DNA from: Hungatella sp. UBA3048
Lineage (GTDB): Bacteria; Bacillota; Clostridia; Lachnospirales; Lachnospiraceae
NCBI GenBank assembly: GCA_002367105.1
Contig: DFCS01000038.1
Coordinates: 62,001 to 126,000, forward strand
DNA: 64,000 nucleotides
Direction of reading: 5' to 3'
Part shown: piece after piece, positions 1-8,421 of the stretch
Numbering within the stretch: position 1 is the first letter of the stretch
How the letters are laid out: the number at the start of each line of letters is the position of its first letter
Notes under the pieces: model-generated
What the model was told of the DNA's origin: nothing
What the model saw: the letters and a program-made list of their open reading frames with translations, nothing else
Database searches by the model: none
Program-made: the position numbers and the translations under genes

Positions 1-563
1 CAACCCATGAGCCGATTGAACAGCTTGCCATGTTAAGGGCAATGCCTAATTTCCATGTGTTCCGTCCCTGTGATGAGACAGAGACAGCAGCAGCCTGGTA
101 TTCTGCACTGACCTCTAAGAAAACCCCTACCGCTCTTGTTCTTACGAGACAGAACTTAACGCCTATGCCGGGAAGCAGCAAGGAAGCCTTAAAAGGAGGC
201 TATGTAATCGATGACTGTGAAGGAACACCTGAGATCATTCTGATTGCAAGCGGTTCCGAGGTAGAGCTGGCAGTCAATGCGAAGAAGCTTCTTGCCGACA
301 AAAAGGTACGTGTGGTTTCCATGCCTTGTATGGATCTGTTCGAGGAACAGACCGAAGAGTATAAGGAATCCGTCCTTCCAAAAGCAGTCCGCAAGCGCGT
401 GGCAGTAGAAGCATTAAGTGATTTCGGCTGGGGCAAATATGTAGGCCTGGACGGAACGTATGTAACCATGAAAGGCTTCGGTGCCAGCGGTCCCGCAAAT
501 CTTTTATTTGAACATTTCGGATTTACAGCAGAGAAAGTAGCAGAGGCTGCACAATCCATCTAA
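1..563 (+). CDS. tkt: transketolase, C-terminal part (truncated by window edge)
   Basis: This is the C-terminal part of a transketolase, the thiamine-diphosphate enzyme that moves two-carbon units in the non-oxidative pentose phosphate pathway. The reading frame is open from base 3, before the first ATG at 30, so the gene starts outside the window. Seen: THEPIEQLAMLRAMPN, which matches the conserved THEP(I/E)QL stretch of the pyrimidine-binding domain, followed by the C-terminal domain with IILIASGSEVELAV and a GKYVG/GASGPANLLFEHFGFT ending. About 186 residues are present of the usual 650 or so. A ROK glucokinase follows 51 bases downstream on the same strand. Function is confident from family similarity; the N-terminal half cannot be judged. 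Confidence 0.93.
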   Translation, partial: THEPIEQLAMLRAMPNFHVFRPCDETETAAAWYSALTSKKTPTALVLTRQNLTPMPGSSKEALKGGYVIDDCEGTPEIILIASGSEVELAVNAKKLLADKKVRVVSMPCMDLFEEQTEEYKESVLPKAVRKRVAVEALSDFGWGKYVGLDGTYVTMKGFGASGPANLLFEHFGFTAEKVAEAAQSI

Positions 564-614
564 GAGTGTCATCTGCGGACTTACGTTACAAAAGTAAAAA
601 GGAGTGTATTCAAA

Positions 615-1559
615 ATGGGAATGAAATGTGTCGGTGTAGATGTAGGCGGTACATCTGTAAAAATCGGAATATTTGAAATATCAGGAGAGCTCATCCATAA
701 GTGGGAAGTCCCCACCAGACAAGAAGAAGGCGGAAAACACATTCTAAGCGATACCGCCGCTTCCATACTGAAAACCCTTAAAGAGCTGAATATTCCATTG
801 GAAGAGGTAAAAGGAGCAGGTATGGGAGTCCCAGGCCCAGTCATGCCCAGCGGGTATGTGGAAGTCTGCGTAAACCTGGGCTGGCGTGACATGTATCCAG
901 AAAAAGAACTGAGTGAAATGCTTCACGGCATCCCGGTAAAAAGCGGCAATGATGCCAATGTTGCAGCACTTGGAGAGATGTGGCAGGGAGGCGGAAAGGG
1001 CTATGATGATATCGTTATGGTTACCCTGGGCACAGGTGTAGGCGGCGGTGTGATCATTGACCAGAAGATCGTTGCCGGAAAGCATGGCCTGGCCGGAGAG
1101 ATCGGACATATCCATATCCGTGACGATGAAACAGAAAGCTGTAATTGCGGAGGCGTGGGCTGCGTGGAGCAGATCGCCAGTGCAACAGGCATAGCAAGAG
1201 AAGCCAGAAGAAAAATGGCTGCAAAAGATACCCCATCCGTTCTCAGGACATTTGGAGATAACGTAACGGCTAAGGATGTGCTGGATGCTGCCAAGGAAGG
1301 GGATGAGCTGGCCTGTGAGATTATGGAAGTAGTAGGCCATTACCTTGGCCTTGCCCTGGCCCAGATTTCCATGGTAACAGATCCAGAAGTCTTTGTTATT
1401 GGGGGCGGCGTTTCAAAAGCGGGATCCTTTTTAATTGATATACTATATAAACATTTTGACAAGTACTCACCTATCTCCAAAAATAAGAGCGGAATCGTTC
1501 TGGCGAAGCTGGGTAATGATGCAGGAATTTATGGAGCAGCAAGACTGATCCTGGATTAA
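615..1559 (+). CDS. glcK: ROK-family glucokinase
   Basis: Cytoplasmic ATP-dependent glucokinase of the ROK family, 314 residues, which phosphorylates glucose to glucose 6-phosphate. Seen: N-terminal phosphate-binding DVGGTSVKIGIF (about residues 9-20), the catalytic region SGNDANVAALGE, the second phosphate loop TLGTGVGGGVIID, the ROK signature beginning GLAGEIGHI, and the zinc-binding cysteine cluster CNCGGVGCVEQIAS. The length fits the family (300-330). The start ATG at 615 follows AAGGAGTG at a suitable distance. A good terminator follows the stop codon. Lying next to transketolase it suits central sugar metabolism. Other sugar specificities of ROK kinases (mannose, fructose) are possible but less likely with this motif set. 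Confidence 0.92.
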   Translation: MGMKCVGVDVGGTSVKIGIFEISGELIHKWEVPTRQEEGGKHILSDTAASILKTLKELNIPLEEVKGAGMGVPGPVMPSGYVEVCVNLGWRDMYPEKELSEMLHGIPVKSGNDANVAALGEMWQGGGKGYDDIVMVTLGTGVGGGVIIDQKIVAGKHGLAGEIGHIHIRDDETESCNCGGVGCVEQIASATGIAREARRKMAAKDTPSVLRTFGDNVTAKDVLDAAKEGDELACEIMEVVGHYLGLALAQISMVTDPEVFVIGGGVSKAGSFLIDILYKHFDKYSPISKNKSGIVLAKLGNDAGIYGAARLILD

Positions 1560-1568
1560 AAGTGAAAA

Positions 1569-1599
1569 GGCGGATTCTTTCGAATCCGCCTCTTTTTTA
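1569..1599. terminator. bidirectional rho-independent terminator
   Basis: GGCGGATTC at 1569-1577 pairs perfectly with GAATCCGCC at 1582-1590 over a 4-base loop. A T-rich tract follows on the plus strand and an A-rich tract precedes it, so it can serve both the glucokinase gene and the convergent fprA gene. Confidence 0.88.
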
Positions 1600-1614
1600 T
1601 TTAAAAATACAAAA

Positions 1615-2802
1615 TTACTTGCAAAGCGCCATAGCAACCTCCGCCGCCTTATTAAAGTCCTCTTCTTCCGGATTCCAAAGACACTTAGCTTCCGTCTCCA
1701 CCACTGAGAAGCCGGCATCCGTCAGCCGTTCCCGAAGGACCTTTGTTCCTTCTCCGCTCCAGCCATAGCAGCCGAACACCGCCGCCTTTTTGCCCTTATA
1801 CTTCAGTTCCTTCAGAAAATCAAGCCATCCTCCCACAGAAGAAAGGATGCTGCCCCCTACGGTTGGGGAACCAAGGGCAATGGCTTTTGATTTAAACACC
1901 TCAGTCATTATATCATTCTTATTTACCTTGGAAATATTATAAATCTTTACCCTGGTATCCGGCGAAATCCGTGCAATTTCGGCACTGATCTTGTGGGCCA
2001 GCTGTTTCGTGCCATCCCACATCGTATCATAGACAATGGTGATCTGATCCTCCTGATAATTCTGTGACCATTCGTAATATTTTTCCACGATCTGCAAAGG
2101 ATTTTCCCTCCAGATGGAACCGTGACTGGTAGCAATGATATCGATGGGCAGGTTAAGCCCCTGTATTTCCTCAATTTTCTTTTTCACAAGAGGAGAAAAC
2201 GGAGTCAGAATATTGGCATAATATTTGATAGCCTCCTCCCAAAGCCTGCACTGGTCAGCCTTGTCATTAAATAATTCCTCTACTGCAAAATGCTGTCCAA
2301 AAGCGTCATTAGAAAAGAGGATATTATCCCCCGTCAGGTAAGTAGCCATGCTGTCAGGCCAGTGGAGCATTTTCATTTCCACAAAAACCAGCTTCTTCCC
2401 ATTTCCGATATCAATGGAATCCCCGGTCTTCACCACCTGATAATTCCATTCCGGATGGTGATACTGTCCGGTAAGAGATTTCACCCCGTTGGCTGTACAA
2501 TAAATAGGTGTGCCCGGTATTTTCTCCATCAATGCAGGAAGGGAACCGCTGTGATCCACTTCCCCATGGTTGGCAACAATAAAATCAATTTCCTTTAAAT
2601 CAATCTCTTTTTCCAGATTATCTATAAATTCCGTGGAATGCGGCTTCCATACCGTGTCGATGAGTACATTCTTTTCTTCCCTGATTAAATAGGCGTTCTG
2701 GCTTGAGCCATGATTAATGGAGTAATCCGCTCCATGAAAGGATTCCAGCTCCCAATCCATGATACCAACCCAATAAACATTATTTTTCACAAGCTTTTTC
2801 AT
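1615..2802 (-). CDS. fprA: A-type flavodiiron protein (FprA)
   Basis: A 395-residue flavodiiron protein, a cytoplasmic enzyme that reduces O2 to water and/or NO to N2O in anaerobes. Seen: N-terminal metallo-beta-lactamase domain with the diiron ligands H79-x-E81-x-D83-H84 in ANHGEVDHSG, a further His in MLHWPDSM, an Asp in LFSNDAFGQH and a His in IATSHGSIW; then a C-terminal flavodoxin domain starting TIVYDTMWDGTKQLA. ATG at 2802 is chosen over the in-frame TTG at 2808 because AGGAGG lies 9 bases before the ATG and only 3 before the TTG. It begins 2 bases after the stop of the ric gene, so the two form an operon. With Ric and an FNR-type regulator upstream, the expected role is O2/NO detoxification. 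Confidence 0.93.
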   Translation of the reverse strand: MKKLVKNNVYWVGIMDWELESFHGADYSINHGSSQNAYLIREEKNVLIDTVWKPHSTEFIDNLEKEIDLKEIDFIVANHGEVDHSGSLPALMEKIPGTPIYCTANGVKSLTGQYHHPEWNYQVVKTGDSIDIGNGKKLVFVEMKMLHWPDSMATYLTGDNILFSNDAFGQHFAVEELFNDKADQCRLWEEAIKYYANILTPFSPLVKKKIEEIQGLNLPIDIIATSHGSIWRENPLQIVEKYYEWSQNYQEDQITIVYDTMWDGTKQLAHKISAEIARISPDTRVKIYNISKVNKNDIMTEVFKSKAIALGSPTVGGSILSSVGGWLDFLKELKYKGKKAAVFGCYGWSGEGTKVLRERLTDAGFSVVETEAKCLWNPEEEDFNKAAEVAMALCK

Positions 2803-2804
2803 GA

Positions 2805-3503
2805 TCAATTTCCTCCTTCATATTTTGGAAACAGCAGTGAGTTTTCAGTAAATATATGAATATACACATCATTAATCAGTTCCTGCAGCTTTTGAAATGC
2901 CAGGCGGTAGGAAGCACAACCGTCTTCCGGCGCATTAAAATCATTGGTGCAGGCTGTGATTTCTTTTATCAGGTTTCCGGCTGCTTCATGTTCATCCTCT
3001 AAATCCTTCACATATCCGGCGCCCATGCCACTTTCAAAGCTTTTTTTCATATAGGGGAAAATAAGCTTCTCTTCCTTTGCAAAATGCTCCTGGAGTTCCT
3101 TTCTCAAGTCTGAAAAAAACCCGTGTAAGGGAACAAGCTGTGCCTGATGGTGTTCGTAATGAGCCAGCAAAACCTTGTTGATCAGCTCATCGATTTCTGC
3201 TAACAGGATTCGTTCTTTCGAATGATGAGTGTTAATAATATAATCAATCAGGTCAGGGACCTCCATTTCCGTCAACCGTTCCACGGCCAGTACTTGTCCC
3301 TTATTTGACCTTTGAGGTTGATTCACAATCTTTTTATTCAGCAGTTCAATGAAGCTCTTTGATTCGATTCCCAGCTTCTGTATAGCCTCTTCCAAGGCAT
3401 CCTTTCCGCCGCAGCAATAATCAATATGAAAGTCATTAAAGATCTCAACTGCTTCCGGATAGGCCTTAACAACATCGTTTACTTTCATGTTACCTGTAAT
3501 CAT
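2805..3503 (-). CDS. ric: iron-sulfur cluster repair di-iron protein (Ric/ScdA/YtfE)
   Basis: A 232-residue cytoplasmic di-iron protein that repairs Fe-S clusters damaged by NO or oxidants. Seen: N-terminal DUF542/ScdA domain with HIDYCCGGKDAL (about residues 25-36) and a hemerythrin-like four-helix domain with His/Glu ligands in THHSKER, YEHHQAQL, LQEHFAKEEKLIFPYM, LEDEHEAAG and HIFTENSLLFP. The frame is open for 49 more codons upstream, but GAGGAGGAG sits just before the ATG at 3503 and the family N-terminus starts there (MKVNDVVKAYPEAVEIF). The preceding FNR-like box and TATACT -10 suggest activation by the neighbouring regulator. fprA follows after 2 bases. Confidence 0.92.
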   Translation of the reverse strand: MITGNMKVNDVVKAYPEAVEIFNDFHIDYCCGGKDALEEAIQKLGIESKSFIELLNKKIVNQPQRSNKGQVLAVERLTEMEVPDLIDYIINTHHSKERILLAEIDELINKVLLAHYEHHQAQLVPLHGFFSDLRKELQEHFAKEEKLIFPYMKKSFESGMGAGYVKDLEDEHEAAGNLIKEITACTNDFNAPEDGCASYRLAFQKLQELINDVYIHIFTENSLLFPKYEGGN

Positions 3504-3565
3504 ATTCTCCTCCTCTTTTCTGAATTCTATGTCTTTCAGAACCATTTGTTTTTGTTTGTAAGGCC

Positions 3566-3606
3566 AGTATATCCGGAAAAGAGAATAAAAAATGTGATTT
3601 AAATCA
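3566..3606 (-). promoter_or_regulatory. FNR-like box and -10 element of the ric-fprA operon
   Basis: The perfect 12-base palindrome TGATTTAAATCA lies at 3595-3606. Read as FNR half-sites with N4 (GTGAT-TTAA-ATCAT) it matches 8 of 10 positions of TTGAT-N4-ATCAA. On the minus strand a -10 TATACT occupies 3571-3566 with no good -35 (CATTTT). The predicted start site near 3559 puts the palindrome centre at about -41.5, the class II activation position. The match is seen; regulation is inferred. Confidence 0.6.
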
Positions 3607-3627
3607 TTATTTTTTAATTTTTTATTT

Positions 3628-4317
3628 TTATGTTTCATTTTCAAAAACATCTCTTAATATATCTTTGTTTCTGACATGGATCTTACGATTCCCTTCTAAC
3701 TCAACAGCACCTTCTTTGCGAAGTTCTCCCAGCTTTCTGCTTATGGTTTCTCTTCTTACATTAATATAAGCGGATATATCATCTCTGGTCAATTCGATGG
3801 TTTCTCCCTTGATCCGGCTGCTTCTGAATAAAAGAAAACCTGCCACACGGGCTTTTGCATCGTTAACGGATAACAGCTGCACCAGCTCATTTGCCGCTGA
3901 CAGCTTCTGTCCTACCACGTTCAATAGTTTGACTCCGATTTCCGGTTTTTTTAATATCAGTTCCTGGATATCCGTCAAGAAGATAAGACATACTCCGCAT
4001 TCTCCCAGGGCAATGGCATTTGCTTCAAAGGCCTTTCCGCCGAATATGTTCTGCTCTCCATAGATATCGCCTTCAGTCAGTATATCAAGAACGTATTCTT
4101 TTCCTTCCAGGGAATAGCGGCTTAACTTAACCTTTCCGTAACGGATGACGAGTATTTTATCTGCCGGGTCATACTCATGAAAAACCGTCTCCCCTCTTTT
4201 GTAATCCAGATGCCGGGCCCTTGATATCAGTTCCTTCTGTTCCTCTATAGAAAGGGGCTCAAAAAGAGGGATTTTTGAAGTGCACAATTTATTACAGCAA
4301 CTACACTTAAGTTCCAT
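3628..4317 (-). CDS. Crp/Fnr-family regulator with FNR-like cysteines
   Basis: A 229-residue transcription regulator of the Crp/Fnr family. Seen: N-terminal cysteines C5, C7, C8 and C12 before IPLFEPLS, a cyclic-nucleotide-type beta-roll with C107 and C110 (GECGVCLIFL, near the place of E. coli FNR Cys122), then a winged helix whose recognition helix RRETISRKLGEL carries the E--SR pattern of FNR. This is consistent with a redox or NO-sensing Fe-S protein that reads TTGAT half-sites. AAAGGAG precedes the ATG at 4317. It lies just upstream of ric-fprA on the same strand, about 125 bases away with a separate promoter candidate between. Cluster binding is inference; a heme- or thiol-based sensor is an alternative. 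Confidence 0.85.
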   Translation of the reverse strand: MELKCSCCNKLCTSKIPLFEPLSIEEQKELISRARHLDYKRGETVFHEYDPADKILVIRYGKVKLSRYSLEGKEYVLDILTEGDIYGEQNIFGGKAFEANAIALGECGVCLIFLTDIQELILKKPEIGVKLLNVVGQKLSAANELVQLLSVNDAKARVAGFLLFRSSRIKGETIELTRDDISAYINVRRETISRKLGELRKEGAVELEGNRKIHVRNKDILRDVFENET

Positions 4318-4406
4318 GCCATTCTCCTTTCGGGTATTTGACTATTATATGGATAATTATATTATAATAAACAAAGAGAGTATGGCAAGAGGGATGACGC
4401 TTTTAA

Positions 4407-5504
4407 CTATGAAATATGGTACCGTATGGTCCTGAAAAACGGCTGTTCCGGGGTGGTGAGCCGGTAATTGCCGGGCAGCAGATGCATCACATCAGGAATA
4501 TCCTGTGCTTCCAATGCAATGGCGCAAGAGGCGGAAGAGGACGCACCGCCGCACAAATTCAATCCAGGGGGCAAAAATCCCCCTGAATACAAAACCAGGG
4601 CGGGTGCATCCGTCATTACTTTCAGGGTTCGTCCGGTCCTTCTATCCCGCAGGATGCAGGCCTTATGAATCTCTGCAGGCCGTTTTGCAGACCTCTGCAG
4701 ACTAAACGACTGATTTCTGTTAAGGATGTAGGCGTTATTGTATCCCCTTCCAATGGAAAGCTGCTCCTTGCAGACAGGGCTTTTAACAGAATGGATTAGG
4801 GATAAAAACTGCCTGGAAGACCGAAAATCAAATACGGTATCTGCGGCAGGAATGATATTGGCCGGCAGATGGTCCTTATTATTTATGCATACGTTATTTG
4901 CAAATATCTGGATCTCCTGTTCCAGTCCGGAGACAGAAAAATCACCGGAAAGATTCCAGTAGGTGTGGTTGGACATGTTGATATAGGTAGGAGCGTCTGT
5001 TACCGCAGTGTATTCTATGGTAAGCCAGTTGGTGTCTTCCAGGGTATATTTGACTTGATAGATCCTGTTGCCCGGATATCCATCCAGGCCGTCAGGCTGG
5101 ACTGCAGACAGCAGGATAGAGGCCGATTCCAGGCCGGAAGCCACAGAAGTTACCTTCCAGGGTATGACTGATAAATTATTTATCCCTCCATGGAGTTGGT
5201 TTTCTCCGTCATTTTTTGAAAGCCGGCATATCTGCGGTACTACAGGGAGTAAGGCTTCCCCAATTCTTCCGGCATTAGGTCCAAGGGTAGCTCCTGCATA
5301 GCAGATACAGCTTTCATACGGTTCCATATTCTCAAAGCCCAGGGTGATTGGCTGATCCCTGCCGCTTTCATCACTTATGGCAATCTGCTGAATGGCCGCT
5401 CCAAGCGCCGTTACGGAAACTGTCAAGCCCAGGCTGGTGCTCATATCATAAACCGTATAAGCGGTTCCCGCCTGATTCCATAATTCTCTGGTTTTGATTT
5501 TCAT
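4407..5504 (-). CDS. galM: aldose 1-epimerase (galactose mutarotase family)
   Basis: A 365-residue aldose 1-epimerase that interconverts alpha and beta anomers of galactose, glucose, arabinose and related sugars in the cytoplasm. Seen: FENMEPYESCICYAGATLGPNAGRI split over the usual N-terminal loop, QLHGG with the conserved His, SNHTYWNLSG with the catalytic His region, and ALEAQDIPD near the end, in place of the catalytic Glu motif. The frame is open 54 codons further, but GGAGG sits 8 bases before the ATG at 5504 and the family N-terminus fits there. It is divergent from the ABC sugar importer, and the gap between them holds two copies of the putative AraC site, which suggests it belongs to the same sugar module. 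Confidence 0.88.
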   Translation of the reverse strand: MKIKTRELWNQAGTAYTVYDMSTSLGLTVSVTALGAAIQQIAISDESGRDQPITLGFENMEPYESCICYAGATLGPNAGRIGEALLPVVPQICRLSKNDGENQLHGGINNLSVIPWKVTSVASGLESASILLSAVQPDGLDGYPGNRIYQVKYTLEDTNWLTIEYTAVTDAPTYINMSNHTYWNLSGDFSVSGLEQEIQIFANNVCINNKDHLPANIIPAADTVFDFRSSRQFLSLIHSVKSPVCKEQLSIGRGYNNAYILNRNQSFSLQRSAKRPAEIHKACILRDRRTGRTLKVMTDAPALVLYSGGFLPPGLNLCGGASSSASCAIALEAQDIPDVMHLLPGNYRLTTPEQPFFRTIRYHIS

Positions 5505-5570
5505 ACGCATGTCCTCCAATAAAACCAGTATAAGGACTTGTCCATGAAAGGGAAAGGGCAAAAAAATAGA

Positions 5571-5608
5571 AGAGCAATTTTTCGAAATGACAGAGCAAGA
5601 GAAAGCAA
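5571..5608 (+). promoter_or_regulatory. direct-repeat operator, copy 1 (putative AraC site)
   Basis: Half-sites AGAGCAA at 5571-5577 and AGAGCAA at 5592-5598 are 21 bases apart start to start, two helical turns as in AraC-type sites. A related AAAGCAA follows at 5602-5608. It lies between galM and the importer, about 39 bases upstream (on the minus strand) of a TATACT at 5532-5527 that could be the galM -10; here its orientation relative to the promoter is opposite to copies 2 and 3. Confidence 0.55.
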
Positions 5609-5752
5609 TGGGAACCAGATCATTAACGGTCTGTAAGAACCGTGCGGAAAGAGAGCGCGGGTGCAATTAGTGGTAAAAAAGAGGATAGATGGCAAAATTT
5701 TGAACGGAAGTAAGCCGTTCCATCATAAAGAAAGGAGGGACAGTAATAAATG

Positions 5753-5817
5753 AGAGCAATTTTTCGCAATGATAGAGCAAACCTACATAATGATGAATTT
5801 TGTTTCAATGATATAAT
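5753..5817 (+). promoter_or_regulatory. direct-repeat operator, copy 2, and -10 of the sugar ABC operon
   Basis: Half-sites AGAGCAA at 5753-5759 and 5774-5780 are again 21 bases apart, with an almost identical spacer (TTTTTCG.AATGA.) to copy 1. A TATAAT at 5812-5817 has no -35 match at 17 bases, which fits an activator-dependent promoter. The proximal half-site ends 31 bases before the -10, nearly the same as at copy 3. The ABC ATPase gene starts at 5864. Confidence 0.6.
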
Positions 5818-5863
5818 GAATTTATTAAAACATAAAGCTGGAATAAAAAAGAGGAGGTAAGAC

Positions 5864-7369
5864 ATGGGGAGCGTATTGGAATTCCAGAATATATCCAAAT
5901 ATTTTCCCGGAGTAAAGGCGTTGGACCAGGTATCCTTTCAAGCGTATTCCGGGGAGGTTCTGGCATTTTTAGGGGAAAACGGGGCTGGTAAGTCCACCCT
6001 GTTAAAGGTGCTCAATGGGGATTACCAGCCTACCGGGGGGAAATATCTCCTGGATGGCGCCCAGAAGCATTTTCAGTCTCCTCATGAGGCCATTGAAGAA
6101 GGGATTTCCGTCATATATCAGGAGCGGCAGATTCTTTTGGAATTGTCCGTGGCGGAGAATATTTATCTGGGGAGAATGCCTGTGAGCAGGCTGGGCTTTA
6201 TTGATATCCGTAAGGCAAATGAGATGACTGCAAAAATCATAGAGGATTTTGGACTTCCCATCAGTCCAACCACTAAGGTAAAGGATTTAAGTATCGCCTA
6301 TCAGCAGATGGTTGAGATTATGAAGGCCTATTCCAGAGAAAATCTAAAGGTGATCTGCTTTGACGAGCCTACGGCCTCCCTGTCGGATTCAGAGATCGAA
6401 TCTTTATTTAGGATCATTGGGAAGTTAAAGGAAGAAGGGAAGATCATCATCTATGTATCCCACCGAATGGACGAGCTTCGGAGGATTACGGATAAGGTGG
6501 CGATTTTTAAAGACGGGCGTTACGTGGCCACGGTGGAGACAGGAACGGTGCCGGAAGCGGAACTGATCCGAATGATGGTGGGCCGAGACCTGGGAGATAT
6601 TTACAGAAGCTTAGACAGGGATAAGGTGATAGGAGATGTACTTCTGGAGGTGAAAAACTTATCTTCAGACTATGTGAAAGAAAATTCCTTTGTACTGCGA
6701 AAAGGAGAGGTATTAGGCTTTTCCGGCCTTGTAGGGGCGGGAAGGACGGAGCTTATGAGGGCCGTCATTGGAGCTGACGAGGTAAAAAGCGGTGAGATTT
6801 ATCTGGAAGGAAAGAAAATACGCAACCGCTCTCCTCACGAAGCCATGGAGCACGGGATTGTTCTGGTGCCGGAAGACAGGAAGCTTCAGGGAATTCTTTC
6901 AAATTTAAGCGTCAGCGATAATATGAACATTGCCATGCTGGATACCAATTCCAACAGGCTGGGGTTTGTAAACGGGGAGAAGGAAGAGGAGCTGGCACAA
7001 AAGGGAATCCAGGATTTTAAGATCAAGACTCCGTCTCCTGACAAGAAGATCGTGGAGCTTTCCGGCGGAAACCAGCAGAAATGTATTGTGGCCCGCTGGA
7101 TCAGCACGAATCCAAAGGTGCTCATCCTGGATGAGCCAACAAAGGGAATTGACGTAGGCGCCAAATCAGAGTTTTATCATATGATCTGTAAATTTGCCAA
7201 GGAAGGACTGGGGATCATTCTGATATCCTCCGAGCTTCCTGAGGTGATCGGTCTGTCGGACCGGATCATTGTTATGAAGTCACTGAGAATCACAGGAGAA
7301 ATAGCGGCGGAGGAAGCGACCGAAAGTAAGCTTCTGAGTCTGGGTATGATTGGGGAGGTACAGGAATAA
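5864..7369 (+). CDS. sugar ABC transporter ATP-binding protein (two ABC domains, RbsA/AraG-like)
   Basis: A 501-residue ATPase with two fused ABC domains, the architecture of monosaccharide importers of the RbsA/MglA/AraG class. Seen: first domain with Walker A GENGAGKSTLL, a degenerate signature (LSIAYQQMVEI) and Walker B VICFDEPTASLSD; second domain with a degenerate Walker A (GLVGAGRTELM), signature LSGGNQQK and Walker B VLILDEPTKGIDVG. Asymmetric motifs of this sort are normal in the family. GAGGAGGT precedes the ATG at 5864. The stop overlaps the permease start (TAATG), so the genes are translationally coupled. Upstream lies copy 2 of the putative AraC site. The substrate is discussed with the binding protein. 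Confidence 0.92.
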   Translation: MGSVLEFQNISKYFPGVKALDQVSFQAYSGEVLAFLGENGAGKSTLLKVLNGDYQPTGGKYLLDGAQKHFQSPHEAIEEGISVIYQERQILLELSVAENIYLGRMPVSRLGFIDIRKANEMTAKIIEDFGLPISPTTKVKDLSIAYQQMVEIMKAYSRENLKVICFDEPTASLSDSEIESLFRIIGKLKEEGKIIIYVSHRMDELRRITDKVAIFKDGRYVATVETGTVPEAELIRMMVGRDLGDIYRSLDRDKVIGDVLLEVKNLSSDYVKENSFVLRKGEVLGFSGLVGAGRTELMRAVIGADEVKSGEIYLEGKKIRNRSPHEAMEHGIVLVPEDRKLQGILSNLSVSDNMNIAMLDTNSNRLGFVNGEKEEELAQKGIQDFKIKTPSPDKKIVELSGGNQQKCIVARWISTNPKVLILDEPTKGIDVGAKSEFYHMICKFAKEGLGIILISSELPEVIGLSDRIIVMKSLRITGEIAAEEATESKLLSLGMIGEVQE

Positions 7370-8355
7370 TGGGAACAAATAAGAAAAGCAGAATCAAAAT
7401 AAATGGTGACAAGATCGTACTGCTCGCGGCAATCGTAGTGGTATTTGGGCTTTTTACCTCTCTGAATAAGAACTTTCTTTCGGTTACGAACTTAATCAAT
7501 ATTCTGGTGGCGGCTTCCCTTGTAGGGCTGGTGGCTGTGGGCCATACATATTTAATCATTGCAGGGCAGAATGACTTGTCGCCCGGCTCTGTGGCTGCAT
7601 TTTCCGGCGTTATGGCGGCTCTTTTTGTAGGCAAGGGAGTTCCTTTCGTAGTTGCGCTGATCCTTACCATTGGCTGCGGGATCCTCATCGGATTTTTCAA
7701 CTCCTTTATGGTAAACCGGATTCATCTGGAGGCTTTTATTGCAACCCTGGTGACCCAGTCCATTATCAGAGGCTTTGCCTATATCATATGCGGCGGAAAG
7801 CCGGTTTCCATCAGCAACAGGACCTTTCTCATCCTGGGAAAAGCAAGGATCTTAAACATTCCCCTTTCCGTATGGATCATGGTGATCTGTATCATCATCT
7901 TTGGCATCATACTTTCCAAAACGAAATTCGGAAGAAGCGTATATGCCATCGGCGGCAGCATGGAAGCTGCCAGGCTTGCCGGTTTAAATCCCAAAAGGAT
8001 CATTACTACTTGTTATGTGATGATGGGAATCCTCTGCTCCATCGGCGGAATTATCTTTGCGGCCCGTATGAATTCCGGCCAGCCGGCGGCTAATGTGAAC
8101 CTGGAATTTGATGCTATCACGGCGGTTATTCTGGGCGGAGTATCTTTCATCGGCGGAGTTGGAAATATGGGAGGTACCATCCTTGGAATCATACTGATCC
8201 AGTCCTTTAATACAGGTCTTACAATGGTAAATGTCCCAAGCTTCTGGCAGTTTGTGGCAAAGGGAGGGCTTCTTTTATTCGCCCTGGCAACAGACTATTT
8301 AAGAAAGCAGAAAAGAGAGCGGGATTTACTGGCAGCATCCATGAAGAATTTATAA
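7369..8355 (+). CDS. sugar ABC transporter permease (RbsC/AraH-like)
   Basis: A 328-residue integral membrane permease of the monosaccharide (CUT2) importer class, with 8-10 hydrophobic segments. Seen: family landmarks GHTYLIIAGQNDLSPGS near residues 63-79, the ...ARLAGLNPKRI cytoplasmic loop that contacts the ATPase (EAA-like), and VILGGVSFIGGVGNMGGT near residue 250. The gene overlaps the ATPase gene by one base and is followed after 66 bases by the binding-protein gene. It forms the transmembrane channel of the importer. The assignment to CUT2 is firm; the sugar is not shown by this subunit. Confidence 0.92.
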   Translation: MGTNKKSRIKINGDKIVLLAAIVVVFGLFTSLNKNFLSVTNLINILVAASLVGLVAVGHTYLIIAGQNDLSPGSVAAFSGVMAALFVGKGVPFVVALILTIGCGILIGFFNSFMVNRIHLEAFIATLVTQSIIRGFAYIICGGKPVSISNRTFLILGKARILNIPLSVWIMVICIIIFGIILSKTKFGRSVYAIGGSMEAARLAGLNPKRIITTCYVMMGILCSIGGIIFAARMNSGQPAANVNLEFDAITAVILGGVSFIGGVGNMGGTILGIILIQSFNTGLTMVNVPSFWQFVAKGGLLLFALATDYLRKQKRERDLLAASMKNL

Positions 8356-8421
8356 CGTTCCAAGGGAAACCGTCAGGTTTTCTGAAGATAGAGCAAAAAT
8401 TAAAACAGGAGGGTTTAAATC

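Noticed and set aside
5544..5860. Two small plus-strand frames (5544-5633 and 5750-5860) that both translate the repeat as RAIFRND
   Set aside because: The third copy of the repeat has a stop in this frame, while the 21-base half-site spacing holds in all three, so a DNA site explains the repeat better. The second frame also spans the -10 and the ribosome site of the ABC gene. A leader peptide is still possible.
7369..8355. Several long antisense frames over the permease, murC, glgB and chemoreceptor genes
   Set aside because: Shadows of real genes: no ribosome sites, no family motifs, and they follow the codon structure of the opposite strand.
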